A stretch of 64,000 bases of DNA from Microcoleus vaginatus PCC 9802. GTDB taxonomy: Bacteria > Cyanobacteriota > Cyanobacteriia > Cyanobacteriales > Microcoleaceae. Below, piece after piece: positions 27,292 to 37,011 of this stretch (its first letter is position 1; every line of letters starts with the position of its first letter). The translations under genes and the position numbers were made by a program. A model generated the notes under the pieces. It searched no databases and was not told the DNA's origin. It was given only the letters and a program-made list of their open reading frames with translations. Location: positions 6,399,001 to 6,463,000 of the forward strand of contig CP031740.1 of NCBI GenBank assembly GCA_022701275.1, given 5' to 3'.

Positions 27292-28881
27292 ATGGCAATC
27301 ATGGAAAACCGAGAAAACCGAGTCCTGTACGTTCGCCTCCCTTGCAATCCTATTTTCCCGATCGGAGTTGTGTATCTTTCGGATCACGTACACAAGCTGT
27401 TTCCCGATGTCGAACAGCGCATTTTCGATTTAGGTGCGGTGCCCCCCCTGGATTTCGCTAAAGCTTTGGATGCCAGCATAGACGAGTTTAAGCCGACTCT
27501 GCTGGTTTTCTCTTGGCGGGACATTCAAATTTATGCGCCCGTGGGCGGCAGGGGCGGCAATCCGCTGCAAAATGCCTTCGAGTTTTACTACGCCAAAAAT
27601 CTGCTGATCAAGTTCCGGGGAGCACTCGGAGGACTGCGTTTAGCAGCGTCTTACTACACCGAACTCTGGCGCAATTTGGGACTGATTAAGCGCGGATTGA
27701 AGCGGGCCCGGAAATACCGCCCCGAAGCTCGTGCAGTGGTCGGCGGCGGTGCTGTGAGCGTCTTTTACGAGCAGTTGGGCCGCAGTTTGCCGGCGGGAAC
27801 TGTGGTTTCGGTGGGGGAAGGCGAAGCTTTGCTGGAGAAGTTGATTAAGGGCGAAGATTTGGCCGAGGAAAGATGTTATGTGGTGGGAGAAACCGTGCCG
27901 CGCGCGAAGCTAATTCACGAAAAGCCAGCCAACATCGAGAAAACTGCCTGCAATTATAACTACATCGAAACGATTTGGCCGGAGTTTTCCTATTATCTAC
28001 AGGATATGGACTTCTACGTCGGAGTCCAAACCAAGCGCGGCTGTCCTCATAATTGCTGTTACTGCATTTATACGGTGATTGAAGGGAAACAAGTGCGGAT
28101 CAATCCGGCGGATGAGGTGGTGGCCGAGATTCGGCAATTGTACGATCGAGGTATTCGCAATTTCTGGTTTACCGACGCTCAATTTATCCCAGCACGCAAA
28201 TTCATCGACGATGCAGTTGAATTATTGCAAAAAATCATCGCCGCTGGCATGGACGACATACACTGGGCCGCTTACATCCGTGCGGACAATCTCACACCCG
28301 AGTTGTGCGATTTGATGGTAAAAACGGGGATGAATTACTTTGAAATCGGCATCACCAGCGGTTCTCAGGAACTGGTTCGGAAAATGCGGATGGGCTACAA
28401 CTTGCGAGTAGTTTTGGAAAATTGTCGCGATTTAAAAGCAGCAGGTTACAACGATGTGGTTTCCGTTAATTACTCGTTTAATGTCATTGACGAAACCTTT
28501 GAAACTATCCGGCAAACTATTGCTTATCACCGAGAATTAGAGCGTATTTTTGGAGCCGATAAAGTAGAACCAGCGATTTTCTTTATCGGGTTGCAGCCGC
28601 ACACAATTTTGGAAGAATACGCCTTTAAAAAGGAGATTCTGCAACCTGGTTACGATCCCATGAGTTTGATGCCTTGGACTGCGCGCAAATTGCTTTGGAA
28701 TCCAGAGCCTTTGGGTTCGTTTTTCGGGCAAATTTGTTTAGAAGCTTGGCAGCGTAATTCCAATGATTTCGGCCGCGAAGTGATGGCTATTTTGGAGGAA
28801 AAACTCGGCTGTGCGGATTTGGAAGAGGCATTAACCGCGCCTGTGGAACTCAAAGACAAACAGTTGGCAGCAGTTAATTAA
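27292..28881 (+). CDS. B12-binding radical SAM protein (PSII high-light acclimation type)
   Basis: 529 residues. N-terminal cobalamin-binding-like domain (about 1-190), then a radical SAM domain with the 4Fe-4S motif CPHNCCYC (CX3CX2C) after VQTKRG, and SAM-binding glycine-rich strands (IGITSGSQE). This closely resembles a cyanobacterial radical SAM family that is annotated as involved in photosystem II high-light acclimation; I rely on recalled similarity for that label. The chemistry is unknown, and the cobalamin domain lacks an obvious DXHXXG motif, so B12 binding may be base-off or lost. Start ATG 27292; ATG 27301 is an alternative. Confidence 0.85.
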   Translation: MAIMENRENRVLYVRLPCNPIFPIGVVYLSDHVHKLFPDVEQRIFDLGAVPPLDFAKALDASIDEFKPTLLVFSWRDIQIYAPVGGRGGNPLQNAFEFYYAKNLLIKFRGALGGLRLAASYYTELWRNLGLIKRGLKRARKYRPEARAVVGGGAVSVFYEQLGRSLPAGTVVSVGEGEALLEKLIKGEDLAEERCYVVGETVPRAKLIHEKPANIEKTACNYNYIETIWPEFSYYLQDMDFYVGVQTKRGCPHNCCYCIYTVIEGKQVRINPADEVVAEIRQLYDRGIRNFWFTDAQFIPARKFIDDAVELLQKIIAAGMDDIHWAAYIRADNLTPELCDLMVKTGMNYFEIGITSGSQELVRKMRMGYNLRVVLENCRDLKAAGYNDVVSVNYSFNVIDETFETIRQTIAYHRELERIFGADKVEPAIFFIGLQPHTILEEYAFKKEILQPGYDPMSLMPWTARKLLWNPEPLGSFFGQICLEAWQRNSNDFGREVMAILEEKLGCADLEEALTAPVELKDKQLAAVN

Positions 28882-29340
28882 TTACCAGGTTCGCAGTCAG
28901 GACGAGGGTTATTTAAGAAATGGGAAATGGGAGAAAAAATGTTTCTTCTGTTTCCCTTTTTATTATTCACTAAATAGCTAACTGCAAATAAACATTACCC
29001 TGTAACTGAGTCAGTTCGCGATCGCATGGGAGGCGAGAAACCCGGTTTATAGGAAAATCAAAGGTTTAGTAACGAGAAATATATGAAGAAACCCGGTTTC
29101 TCAGATCAGCGTGAACAAGTCATAAAATCTTAAAAATGTCATAAATGCAAGAGATTGCTTTCCTTCGATCGCATTGACATACTTATGTATTTTCACGGGT
29201 GTAGGGTGCACAGTTCGCACCTTACTTAAACCGACGGTGTACCGTGTTCCTGCACCTTTCACCTCTGCTATTAAATATTATTAATATCCAGCAAAGATCG
29301 CTTAAGATGTAATTATATAGTTAAAACCAGGAGTGACAAG
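28882..29340. other. Intergenic with dispersed AAACCCGGTTT repeats
   Basis: No gene seen. Two copies of a GAAACCCGGTTT motif (29037-29048 and about 29091-29101) and a partial GTAGGGTGCA repeat near 29202 are present. A good ribosome site (AGGAGTGA) precedes ATG 29341. Confidence 0.5.
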
Positions 29341-29811
29341 ATGTTTTATAAAGATAGGGTTAAGGGCATTAAAGGAGTAGGTCTAGTTATGGCGGGCATT
29401 AGTGCGATTCCCTTCGGGATAGCTTCGCTTCACGGCTTTTTGACAGCCTCAGCAAAAGCAACTCCACTAAATCAACCGATTGGCAAAGTTCGGGCGATCG
29501 CACCCAACACTTTGGGCAATAATCAACCGCTGCAAATTGCTCAAGTTGAGGGATGTCCGAGGGCCCAAATGGTGCACTTTTTCGCAACGCCCAACTTTTC
29601 TATATACATTTGCAAAACCCAGGAAGGCGAAATTTTTTACCGCGGCCTGAGCAAAATAAATGGCAGCCAAATCAATGTCATGCAAGTAAGGACAGGTGAC
29701 GACGGAACTTATGAAGCGACTAACGGCAATATTATCTATTCGATTAACCCGGAACGCCTACAAGTCCGGCAGAATGGTAAGGTAATTTTGACCGAAGCTG
29801 TCATCAAGTAA
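29341..29811 (+). CDS. Secreted protein of unknown function
   Basis: 156 residues with an N-terminal signal peptide (basic DRVKGIKG then hydrophobic VGLVMAGISAIPFGIASLHG, likely cleavage after ASAKA). The mature part has two cysteines (EGCPRAQ and YICKTQ) about 20 residues apart, compatible with a disulfide, and a beta-rich end (YEATNGNIIYSINPERLQV). I do not recognise a family. A strong AGGAG ribosome site sits 8 bases before the ATG. Confidence 0.75.
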   Translation: MFYKDRVKGIKGVGLVMAGISAIPFGIASLHGFLTASAKATPLNQPIGKVRAIAPNTLGNNQPLQIAQVEGCPRAQMVHFFATPNFSIYICKTQEGEIFYRGLSKINGSQINVMQVRTGDDGTYEATNGNIIYSINPERLQVRQNGKVILTEAVIK

Positions 29812-29944
29812 CACTAACTGTTATTTAATGATAAATTCACTAAATTTAGGGTGTATTTTATTTACGTTAAAAAGTCAAGAGCCACCCAAACACATTGATT
29901 CCTTAATCATCAAAGAGAATCAGTGGTAACGCTTATAAAATTGA

Positions 29945-30340
29945 CTAACTTTTGTTTAAATACCTCTGAATTAGGACGATCGCCACAATATCGTCCACCG
30001 GTCTCGGCGGCGTCCGCATTCCCTTCGGAATCAAGCGGTCGAGTCCCGTCGGAGGGTACATTTGCCAGTAGCGTTCCCTTGCTTCTAAACTGCTGTACCT
30101 CTCGTCCACCTGAACAATTTTGAGCGCAGGCGACACACTCTGCGTCAGTTTTTGTTTCCAACTCTTAGAAGTCGTTTGATCTCCGATCACCACTAAATCA
30201 ATGGGAAACTGTTCGCACAAAGATTGAATAGTAGATATCGCTGCTTCCGACAGCACAACTTGATGGTAGCAGACCTTCTTATCTCTACCCATTACAGCTA
30301 TGCCACACTTGTCTTTACCTGGATCGAAACCTAAAATCAT
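29945..30340 (-). CDS. YqgF/RuvX-like RNase H-fold nuclease
   Basis: 131 residues. RNase H-fold protein related to RuvX/YqgF, the family that matures 16S rRNA or resolves DNA junctions. Visible: GFDPGKDKCGIAVMG with the first catalytic Asp, LVVIGDQTTS, DERYSSLEARERYWQ, and the last acidic pair in PVDDIVAIVL. It is somewhat shorter and more diverged than standard RuvX, so it is likely the second cyanobacterial paralogue. It starts 28 bp downstream of the DUF3084 gene on the same strand and may be co-transcribed with it. Confidence 0.85.
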   Translation of the reverse strand: MILGFDPGKDKCGIAVMGRDKKVCYHQVVLSEAAISTIQSLCEQFPIDLVVIGDQTTSKSWKQKLTQSVSPALKIVQVDERYSSLEARERYWQMYPPTGLDRLIPKGMRTPPRPVDDIVAIVLIQRYLNKS

Positions 30341-30369
30341 AGCCAGTTACCCATTATTAATTACCAAAT

Positions 30370-32103
30370 TTATTTTTTAATTTTCACGTCTCCTGGGCCT
30401 TGTGTTTGTTGTCCGGTGCGGAAAACAACGGCTCCGTTTTCAAGAGCCACTAAATCTATTTTAAGCGGGCCGGCGATGTAAGTGACATCTGCAGCGATCG
30501 CCTGAACGTCCAGCGGTTTCTCGTACTGCTGCAACTGCTCGATAAAACCAGCTAAAGTTTCAATCTGACTGTCGGCAACTTGGACTCTACCGCCGACAAC
30601 ACCGATCAGGCGAGCGCGAAATTGACAAGCTTCTATCAATTGCAGCAACTGCTGTCGCACCTGTTCGTCGGTCAAAGTCACCGGATCGACAGCAACCCCT
30701 GCAATTACATCTCCAGCGCGGAAAACCACTCGATTGATTTCTGCTTCTGCAAATACCTTAATTACCTTTTCTTCCCGCAGGTAATTAGCGCCGGCGACAA
30801 TTCGCACCACGTAGTCTTGACCGTCTTTAATCTGACTAATTAGTTGATCGATTTCTGCTTTAGTAATTTGAATAACCTGGTCTCTAACCTTCCTATTTTC
30901 CGGCTGCATGAGTCCCACGGTGGTTTTATTTGCTTCTTGCAAAAGCCGATCGATCGCGCGGCTCGCCATACCGGGTTCGATAATGCGAACGACGCCAGCA
31001 GCTAAAATTTGACCGCGCCTGATGGCAACTGTACCCTCGCGGATTGCCTGAAAGTCGCGTTCCAAAACTTGCACTTGCTGCTGCAAGACAGTTTGTTGCT
31101 GTTCGAGTTGAGCTTGTTGCTGTGCCAAGGTTTCTAATAGTGCTTCCCTCTCGGCAATTACTTTGTCGCGCTCGACAATAGTTCGATCGCGCTCGGCGAG
31201 ATTTTGCACCCGCTGAGCAATTTCCTTGTCTCGTTGGGCAATTAGTTCGTTGCGATCAACAATTGCTGCGTCTCGCTTAACAATTTCTCCCTCTCGCTGG
31301 GCAATTTCCTTGTCCCGCTGGGCAATTTCTGCGTCTCGCTTGGCAATTTCTCGATCGCGCTGGGCAATTTGAGTTTTTACCTGCTCTCGCTGCTCGATTA
31401 ACTGTTGGCGTTCCTCTTGGAGTTGGGCGATTTCCGATCCTAAAGTCGTTTTTTGAGCAGAAACTGTTTTCAATTGGTTCTCAGTGCGATCGAGCTGAGC
31501 TTGTGTAGTCGATCGGATCGTTTCAACCAGTTTCAATTGTTCTTCGGTGCGGGATTTAGCTGCTTCCACGCTGCTGAGCTGTTCTTCTGTCTTAGATTTA
31601 GCCGCTTCTACCTGACTTAACTGCTGTTCAGTTTTAGACTTGGCTGCTTGCACGCTGTTGAGCTGGGCCCGCAGCGAGTTTAATTTTGTTTGCGTCCGAG
31701 CTTGCTCGGCATTAGCTGCTTGGAGCGATTGATTAATTTGCTCTAAATTGGCTCTAGCTTGCGCTTGAGCGGCTCTGGCTTGAGCTAATTCACTTTCAAC
31801 TCGATTTTTTTCTTGAGTGGCAAGGTTGATTTCTCTGCGGGCGTTGTTGAGCCTTTTTTGAATCTCGTCTATTCTAAAAACTCCTGTTCGCAGCGGCTTG
31901 CTAGTAGCAAACAAAATGGCCAGAGTAATTGCTGACAGGATGCTGCCGGCCATCACTGTCACAACAACAGCAGTATCGCGGGGGCGAAGCTTGAATAAGC
32001 TCAACCTTGCCTTGCCGACTTTCGTCCCAAGGCGATCGCTGACAGTGGCGATCACACCCCCCAACACTAACATTACAAATACCAGGATGTATCCAGCAGT
32101 CAT
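30370..32103 (-). CDS. DUF3084 membrane coiled-coil protein
   Basis: 577 residues of the cyanobacterial DUF3084 family, unknown function. Two N-terminal transmembrane helices (YILVFVMLVLGGVIATVS and AVVVTVMAGSILSAITLAIL) flank the short KARLSLFKLRPRDT segment. A long coiled coil follows (about 80-350) containing striking 7-residue repeats of the IAQRDKE type. The C-terminal globular DUF3084 domain (about 355-577) has GQILAAGVVRIIEPGM and ends with a charged tail. Could organise the envelope or cell interior. The next upstream gene on the strand is ntcA. Confidence 0.9.
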   Translation of the reverse strand: MTAGYILVFVMLVLGGVIATVSDRLGTKVGKARLSLFKLRPRDTAVVVTVMAGSILSAITLAILFATSKPLRTGVFRIDEIQKRLNNARREINLATQEKNRVESELAQARAAQAQARANLEQINQSLQAANAEQARTQTKLNSLRAQLNSVQAAKSKTEQQLSQVEAAKSKTEEQLSSVEAAKSRTEEQLKLVETIRSTTQAQLDRTENQLKTVSAQKTTLGSEIAQLQEERQQLIEQREQVKTQIAQRDREIAKRDAEIAQRDKEIAQREGEIVKRDAAIVDRNELIAQRDKEIAQRVQNLAERDRTIVERDKVIAEREALLETLAQQQAQLEQQQTVLQQQVQVLERDFQAIREGTVAIRRGQILAAGVVRIIEPGMASRAIDRLLQEANKTTVGLMQPENRKVRDQVIQITKAEIDQLISQIKDGQDYVVRIVAGANYLREEKVIKVFAEAEINRVVFRAGDVIAGVAVDPVTLTDEQVRQQLLQLIEACQFRARLIGVVGGRVQVADSQIETLAGFIEQLQQYEKPLDVQAIAADVTYIAGPLKIDLVALENGAVVFRTGQQTQGPGDVKIKK

Positions 32104-32164
32104 TCCGATTTTAGATTTTGGATTTTGGATTTTGGATTGAATCTAAAATCCAAAATCCAAAATC
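32104..32164. repeat. Inverted heptamer arrays (ATTTTGG/CCAAAAT)
   Basis: Runs of ATTTTGG-type 7-mers followed by their reverse complements (AATCTAAAATCC...) between ntcA and the DUF3084 gene. The two arms can form a long hairpin that may act as the ntcA terminator. Confidence 0.8.
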
Positions 32165-32180
32165 CTATACTTTCTCGGCA

Positions 32181-32846
32181 TCAAGTGAATTGCTGGCTTA
32201 AAGCCACCGGGTTGTGGACTGTGATCTTTTTCTTGTGGATCGAGATCATTGTTTCTTGCCTGAGATCCCCCAGCAAACGAGTCACCGTTACCCGAGTCGA
32301 GCCGATCGCTTCGGCGATCGCCTGGTGGGACAGCTTCAAATCAATCGTAATCCCCTCTGTACCGGGCACGCCAAAATCCCGGCACAGAATCAGCAAAAAG
32401 CTGACCAGTCTCGAACCCATATCTCGGTGGGCCAGCGTTTCAATCATCATCTCGGTTTGCAAAATCCGAGACGACAGTCCCCGCAGCATCACCATCGACA
32501 GTTCCGGGTCTTCCTTGAGCGCTTTCTCGACTTGTTCGATCGGCAACGAGATCAACTCTACCGGCGTAAAGGCTACCGCGTGGTAAAACCTGTCCGATCG
32601 GTGTCCCGTAATCAGAGACAGCACCCCAAATACGCTATTTTCGCGCAGGAGGGCGACTGTAATTTCTTCCCCTGCTTCGTACACCCTGGAGAGCTTCACA
32701 GCACCTCTAATGAGAACGTAGACGCGCTCAGCCGGGTCTCCAGGGAAAAAAATTGTCTTGCCCCGTTCAAAGGTTTCCACAATGGGTGGAAACGCCCCGC
32801 CGCTGATTTGGCGGAACACGGCTGCTAGCGGTCTATCATGCGTCAC
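32181..32846 (-). CDS. ntcA: Global nitrogen regulator NtcA
   Basis: 221 residues, typical. CRP-family activator of nitrogen-assimilation genes that senses 2-oxoglutarate with PipX and binds GTA-N8-TAC. The cyclic-nucleotide-like domain ([20 protein letters not shown], about 35-110) is followed by a dimer helix and a C-terminal winged helix ([20 protein letters not shown], about 174-195). The sequence is nearly that of other cyanobacterial NtcA proteins. A GTA-N8-TAC site lies 15-28 bp upstream of the ATG, consistent with autoregulation. A second such site is found upstream of the NOS gene. Confidence 0.97.
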   Translation of the reverse strand: MTHDRPLAAVFRQISGGAFPPIVETFERGKTIFFPGDPAERVYVLIRGAVKLSRVYEAGEEITVALLRENSVFGVLSLITGHRSDRFYHAVAFTPVELISLPIEQVEKALKEDPELSMVMLRGLSSRILQTEMMIETLAHRDMGSRLVSFLLILCRDFGVPGTEGITIDLKLSHQAIAEAIGSTRVTVTRLLGDLRQETMISIHKKKITVHNPVALSQQFT

Positions 32847-32860
32847 GACTAGATCCTTCT

Positions 32861-32874
32861 GTACTAATCAATAC
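32861..32874 (-). promoter_or_regulatory. GTA-N8-TAC NtcA-type site near ntcA
   Basis: GTACTAATCAATAC, palindromic ends matching the NtcA consensus, 15-28 bp before the ntcA ATG. The close position does not leave room for a standard -10 at 22 bp before the start, so it may repress or act from an alternative promoter. Confidence 0.45.
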
Positions 32875-33049
32875 TTTATAACTTGCCGATTAACCTTATT
32901 GAGTAAATATACTGCCCAACCTCCCATATCCAAGGATTCGGTTACTTCCATCTAATGTTAAGGTAAACACGCACTGTATGATTAAATCTAGCCCTTCTCT
33001 TAACTTTTTCAATTCCGCCCCCATGTAGCTCCACAGCAAAATTAATATA

Positions 33050-33093
33050 ATTGTGTCTCAATTGTGTCTCAATTGTGTCTCAATTGTGTCTCA
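33050..33093. repeat. Four tandem copies of an 11-bp unit
   Basis: ATTGTGTCTCA repeated four times without a mismatch, about 95-135 bp before the fabI ATG. Confidence 0.9.
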
Positions 33094-33186
33094 ATCAGTT
33101 AAAGCTGAATCAGTTGTGTCTAAACTGGCGGGGTTGTCGCACAGAGCCAATGAGAACGGTGCTAGTTGCTTCTAGAAGAAATACAG

Positions 33187-33963
33187 ATGATAGATTTGAC
33201 CGGAAAAAATGCTCTTGTTACGGGCATTGCCAACAATCGCTCGATCGCCTGGGGCATCGCTCAGCAGCTCCACAAAGCTGGGGCCAACCTCGGCATAACT
33301 TATTTGAAGGACGAGAAAGGCAAGCACGAGCGCAAAGTCGCTGAACTGGTGGAACCGCTCAATCCCAGTCTGTATTTGCCCTGCAATGTCCAAGACGAGA
33401 GCGAAATTGAGTCTACTTTTCAAACCATCGCCGACAAGTGGGGCAAGTTAGATGTCCTGATCCACTGTTTGGCTTTTGCTGGCAAGGACGAACTTTCGGG
33501 AGATTTCACCAACACTTCGCGCCAAGGTTTCTCCAATGCTTTGGATATTAGCGCTTACTCGCTGGTACGGCTTTGTGCAGCAGCTAAACCGCTGATGGCC
33601 GAGGGTGGCAGTATTGTGACGCTGACTTATTTGGGCGGCGTCCGGGTAGTTCCTAATTATAATGTGATGGGAATTGCTAAGGCGGCTTTGGAAATGAATG
33701 TTCGTTATCTGGCTGCTGAACTGGGCCCGTTAAATATTCGGGTAAATGCGATTTCTTCTGGCCCGATTCGGACTCTGGCTTCGTCAGCAGTTGGCGGTAT
33801 TCTTGACATGATCCACCACGTTGAGGAAGTGGCGCCGCTGCGGCGGACGGTGACTCAGCAGGAAGTGGGAAATGCTGCGGCTTTTCTGTGCAGCAATCTC
33901 GCTAGCGGAATTACGGGTCAAGTTTTGTATGTCGATGCCGGTTACGAAATCATGGGAATGTAA
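33187..33963 (+). CDS. fabI: Enoyl-[acyl-carrier-protein] reductase (NADH)
   Basis: 258 residues from ATG 33187, which begins the conserved MIDLTGKNALVTGIAN; a longer in-frame opening at 33166 is not conserved. Reduces enoyl-ACP in the last step of fatty acid elongation. A short-chain dehydrogenase-type Rossmann fold with the FabI spacing of catalytic residues in YNVMGIAKAALE (Tyr-x6-Lys) and a C-terminal GQVLYVDAGYEIMGM. hisB follows on the same strand, an arrangement I recall from other cyanobacteria. Confidence 0.95.
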   Translation: MIDLTGKNALVTGIANNRSIAWGIAQQLHKAGANLGITYLKDEKGKHERKVAELVEPLNPSLYLPCNVQDESEIESTFQTIADKWGKLDVLIHCLAFAGKDELSGDFTNTSRQGFSNALDISAYSLVRLCAAAKPLMAEGGSIVTLTYLGGVRVVPNYNVMGIAKAALEMNVRYLAAELGPLNIRVNAISSGPIRTLASSAVGGILDMIHHVEEVAPLRRTVTQQEVGNAAAFLCSNLASGITGQVLYVDAGYEIMGM

Positions 33964-34149
33964 CAGTTGTCGAGAATTTTGAGTTATGTAGGGGCGGGTT
34001 GAGACAATAAACTTTAACTTTAACAAGTAAGTTTTATGCAAAAGCCGCCCCTTTCGAGAGTTTTGAGTTGTGCATAATTCTCTTAACTAAACACTTGAGA
34101 ATCAGCGCTGCTCAATCTGTAATCTTCAATTACTAATTATCAATAACTA

Positions 34150-34809
34150 ATGAATGACCCATTGCGAATTATGGAGATAATAGATCGCCCTTCTGTACCT
34201 CCTGCAACTTCAGTTCAACCAGCTAGGGCCGCCTTGGTGAAACGCACGACACTGGAAACGGATGTCACGGCCAGCCTCAATCTCGACGGTGTGGGAACTT
34301 GCAAGGCGTCTACGGGGATTCCGTTTTTAGACCATATGTTGCACCAGATTGCTTCTCACGGATTGATCGATTTGGACGTGCAGGCGATCGGGGATTTGGA
34401 GATTGACGACCACCACACGAACGAAGATGTGGGAATTACCTTAGGTCAAGCGCTAGCAAAAGCTGTCGGCGATCGATCGGGCATTTCTCGCTTCGGGCAT
34501 TTCATCGCACCTTTGGATGAAGCTTTAATTGAAGTAGTGCTCGACTTTTCGGGACGGCCTCACTTAAGTTACAGCTTGGAAATTCCCAACCAGCGGATCG
34601 GCACTTACGATACTGAATTAGTCAAAGAGTTTTTTGCGGCGGTGGTGAACCACACTCAAATGACACTGCACATTCGCCAGTTGCAGGGGGGAAATTCTCA
34701 TCACATTGTGGAAGCGGCGTTTAAAGCATTTGCGCGAGCTCTGCGGATGGCGGTAGAAATCGATCCGCGGCGCGCCAGTCGGATTCCGAGTTCTAAAGGG
34801 GTTTTGTAG
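34150..34809 (+). CDS. hisB: Imidazoleglycerol-phosphate dehydratase
   Basis: 219 residues. Histidine biosynthesis, dehydrating imidazoleglycerol phosphate. Family motifs: [18 protein letters not shown], the metal-binding [11 protein letters not shown] near residue 85, and the matching C-terminal half with [14 protein letters not shown] and [16 protein letters not shown]. An N-terminal extension of about 30 residues precedes [11 protein letters not shown] 34171 is an alternative start. Confidence 0.95.
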   Translation: MNDPLRIMEIIDRPSVPPATSVQPARAALVKRTTLETDVTASLNLDGVGTCKASTGIPFLDHMLHQIASHGLIDLDVQAIGDLEIDDHHTNEDVGITLGQALAKAVGDRSGISRFGHFIAPLDEALIEVVLDFSGRPHLSYSLEIPNQRIGTYDTELVKEFFAAVVNHTQMTLHIRQLQGGNSHHIVEAAFKAFARALRMAVEIDPRRASRIPSSKGVL

Positions 34810-35502
34810 TATGGGGTTTGCAGTAGCGCTTCTGGGCTACTGCAAAGCTGTCACTCAAAATATATCTGCTATAGATAGCCTTTCTCACGTTTCTGGAGGT
34901 ACAAAATGACTAACCCTCCTTGGCTGGAAAATATCAAATAACAAAAATCAGTTCGCTATAATTCAATCGAGGAGTATGCGCCCCACGCCGACAATGGGAA
35001 CCAGGGTTGACCTGCAGTCGCCTATTTTTTTGATACATTTTTGATACAACAGATGGGGGAAATGGAGCATCTGAATAAATCGGGAAACATCTACCGTTAT
35101 TTGCTGCTAAAGCAATGTCTCTAGCCTTAAATTGCGAGTGTTCTGACGGGTGCCCTAAATGCTTGATTCAGCTTGGCTTTCCCCAACAAAACCAGGGATG
35201 GCACAAGAAAGTTGGTGTGTTTCGGGTTGAAGCAATAGTAGCTAGTTCTCCAAATTAACAGTCTATAAAGTAGCATTGCACCTACCAACTCGTGAAACTT
35301 AAACAAAAATACCAGATTTTCTCCGCAACTGCGAACACTAAGCGCTGGAAGACTGTAAAGCTACTTTTAAACTAATTAAGCCGGACGAGCTTTGGTGAGG
35401 AAACTTGACAAGCAGCGGCTCCACAACTTTTTTTAAGCTGGCTAGATTGGGGAGTAGTTGAAAAAATTAACCCTATGGATTCACTAACTTTTTTGCAGAA
35501 GA
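34810..35502. other. Long intergenic region, nothing recognised
   Basis: About 690 bp between the convergent hisB and histidine kinase genes. I see no protein gene, tRNA or clear repeat; the frames are broken throughout. It may include decayed sequence. Confidence 0.4.
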
Positions 35503-37002
35503 TCAAGCTGACAGCGACAAGACAGGAGACTCCTGCCGAATCGGAATCTCAATAGTAAACTCTGTTCCCCCGCCTGGTGCAGAAATACACCCCAAGCTTC
35601 CCCGGTGTTTTTCCACTACAATTTGCCAGCTAATCGATAGCCCAATCCCTGTGCCCTTACCGGGGGGTTTTGTCGTAAAAAACGGGTTAAATACGTGGCG
35701 ACGAACCTCTTCCGAAATCCCTGGCCCATTGTCCACAATTCGGACAGCTACCCAATTGCTGCTTGTTACTTCTGTGCTAATCCGAATCACGCTAGGATTC
35801 GCTTTAATTTCTTCTAGCGATCTCTGCGTATTCCACTCGTCAATAGCATCGATCGCATTTGCAAGTACATTCATAAATACCTGATTCATTTCTCCCCCAT
35901 AACAGTCCACTTCGGGCAGGTTTGGGCAATAGTCCCGCACCACTTCAATCGAGGGGCGCTCTGAGTTAAATTTTAGTCGGCTCTGTAAAATCATCAGCGT
36001 GCTGTCCATGCCTTCGTGAAGGTTGACCGATCTCATTTCATATCCTTCTTGCCGTGCGAAAAGGCGCAAAGATAAAACGATTTCGCGGATGCGATCGGCT
36101 CCTAAGTACATGGATTTGAACATTTTAGGCAAGTCGTCTTTGAGATAATCTAGCTCGCTGGCTGCGATTTCTGCTTGTATATCTGGAGCCGGATTAGGAT
36201 AGTGCTTTTCGTAGAGGTCAAGGATAGTGACCAAAGTTTTTGAATATTCCAGAGCATAGGAAAGATTTCCATAAATAAAATTAATTGGATTATTGATTTC
36301 ATGGGCTACGCCAGCTACGAGCTGACCTAGCCCGGACATTTTTTCGCTCTGAATGAGCTGGCTTTGCACCTGCTTGAGTTCGTGCAGGGAATTTTCGAGC
36401 TCTAGGGCTTTGTGCCGCTCTCGCGCTTCCGATGCTTGCAAAGCTACTTCTGCAAGCTTGCGTTCAGCAGCCTCCTGCTTGAGGCGTTCATTCGTTTGGG
36501 AAAGTTCAGCGGTGCGCTCTTCTACTCGCCTCTCGAGCTCTTGTGTCAAAACTTGTAGGTCGGCTTGCGCTCGCTCGCGCTCGATAATTTGCGCCTGAAG
36601 CTTTTTAGTTAGATTTCGCAGATTCAGGTGCGTGATAGCCCGAGCTAAAACTTCTTCCTGTTGAAGGGGCTTAGTGATATAATCAACTCCCCCCACATTA
36701 AAGCCTTGGACTTTGCTTTCTGTATCGTCCAGCGCGGTCATAAAAATGACTGGGATATCTTTAGTTAAGTCATTCGCTTTCAGATGTTGACAGGTTTTAA
36801 ATCCGTTCATCTCTGGCATCAGAATATCCAACAAAATTAAATCCGGCTGGGAATATTGCACTTTTTTGAGAGCGCTAGACCCACTGCGAGCTACCCAAAC
36901 AGTGAAGCCAGATGCGGTCAAAAAATCCAATACTGAGCCCAGATTAGTGGGCGTATCATCCACAATTAAAATGGTGCCTCTGTCTAAAGATTCGCTAGTC
37001 AT
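35503..37002 (-). CDS. REC-histidine kinase signalling protein
   Basis: 499 residues. N-terminal receiver domain (1-120) with phosphoacceptor Asp59 in LILLDILMPEMNG and Lys in TKPL; a coiled-coil linker (130-215); a histidine kinase module with phosphorylated His234 in GVAHEINNPINF, and an ATPase domain with N box NVLANAIDAI, DNGPGI and GKGTGIGLSI. No transmembrane segment, so cytosolic. The receiver-first order is typical of cyanobacterial kinases that sit next to large hybrid kinases and take a phosphoryl group from them. It lies 9 bp after the 2014-residue kinase on the same strand, so they are almost certainly one operon. Confidence 0.92.
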   Translation of the reverse strand: MTSESLDRGTILIVDDTPTNLGSVLDFLTASGFTVWVARSGSSALKKVQYSQPDLILLDILMPEMNGFKTCQHLKANDLTKDIPVIFMTALDDTESKVQGFNVGGVDYITKPLQQEEVLARAITHLNLRNLTKKLQAQIIERERAQADLQVLTQELERRVEERTAELSQTNERLKQEAAERKLAEVALQASEARERHKALELENSLHELKQVQSQLIQSEKMSGLGQLVAGVAHEINNPINFIYGNLSYALEYSKTLVTILDLYEKHYPNPAPDIQAEIAASELDYLKDDLPKMFKSMYLGADRIREIVLSLRLFARQEGYEMRSVNLHEGMDSTLMILQSRLKFNSERPSIEVVRDYCPNLPEVDCYGGEMNQVFMNVLANAIDAIDEWNTQRSLEEIKANPSVIRISTEVTSSNWVAVRIVDNGPGISEEVRRHVFNPFFTTKPPGKGTGIGLSISWQIVVEKHRGSLGCISAPGGGTEFTIEIPIRQESPVLSLSA

Positions 37003-37011
37003 TTTTAGTCC

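Larger units (their letters stand above)
32847..33186. other. Divergent ntcA-fabI intergenic region
   Basis: Holds the GTA-N8-TAC site near ntcA (32861-32874) and the 11-bp tandem repeat at 33050-33093 on the fabI side. No further gene is seen. Confidence 0.55.

Noticed and set aside
27292-28881. Radical SAM enzyme as part of a natural-product cluster
   Set aside because: Neighbours are unrelated housekeeping or DUF genes and there is no precursor peptide; it fits a known conserved cyanobacterial family.
33051-33344. Open frame beginning in the 11-bp repeat
   Set aside because: Created by the repeat itself and overlapping fabI in another frame.
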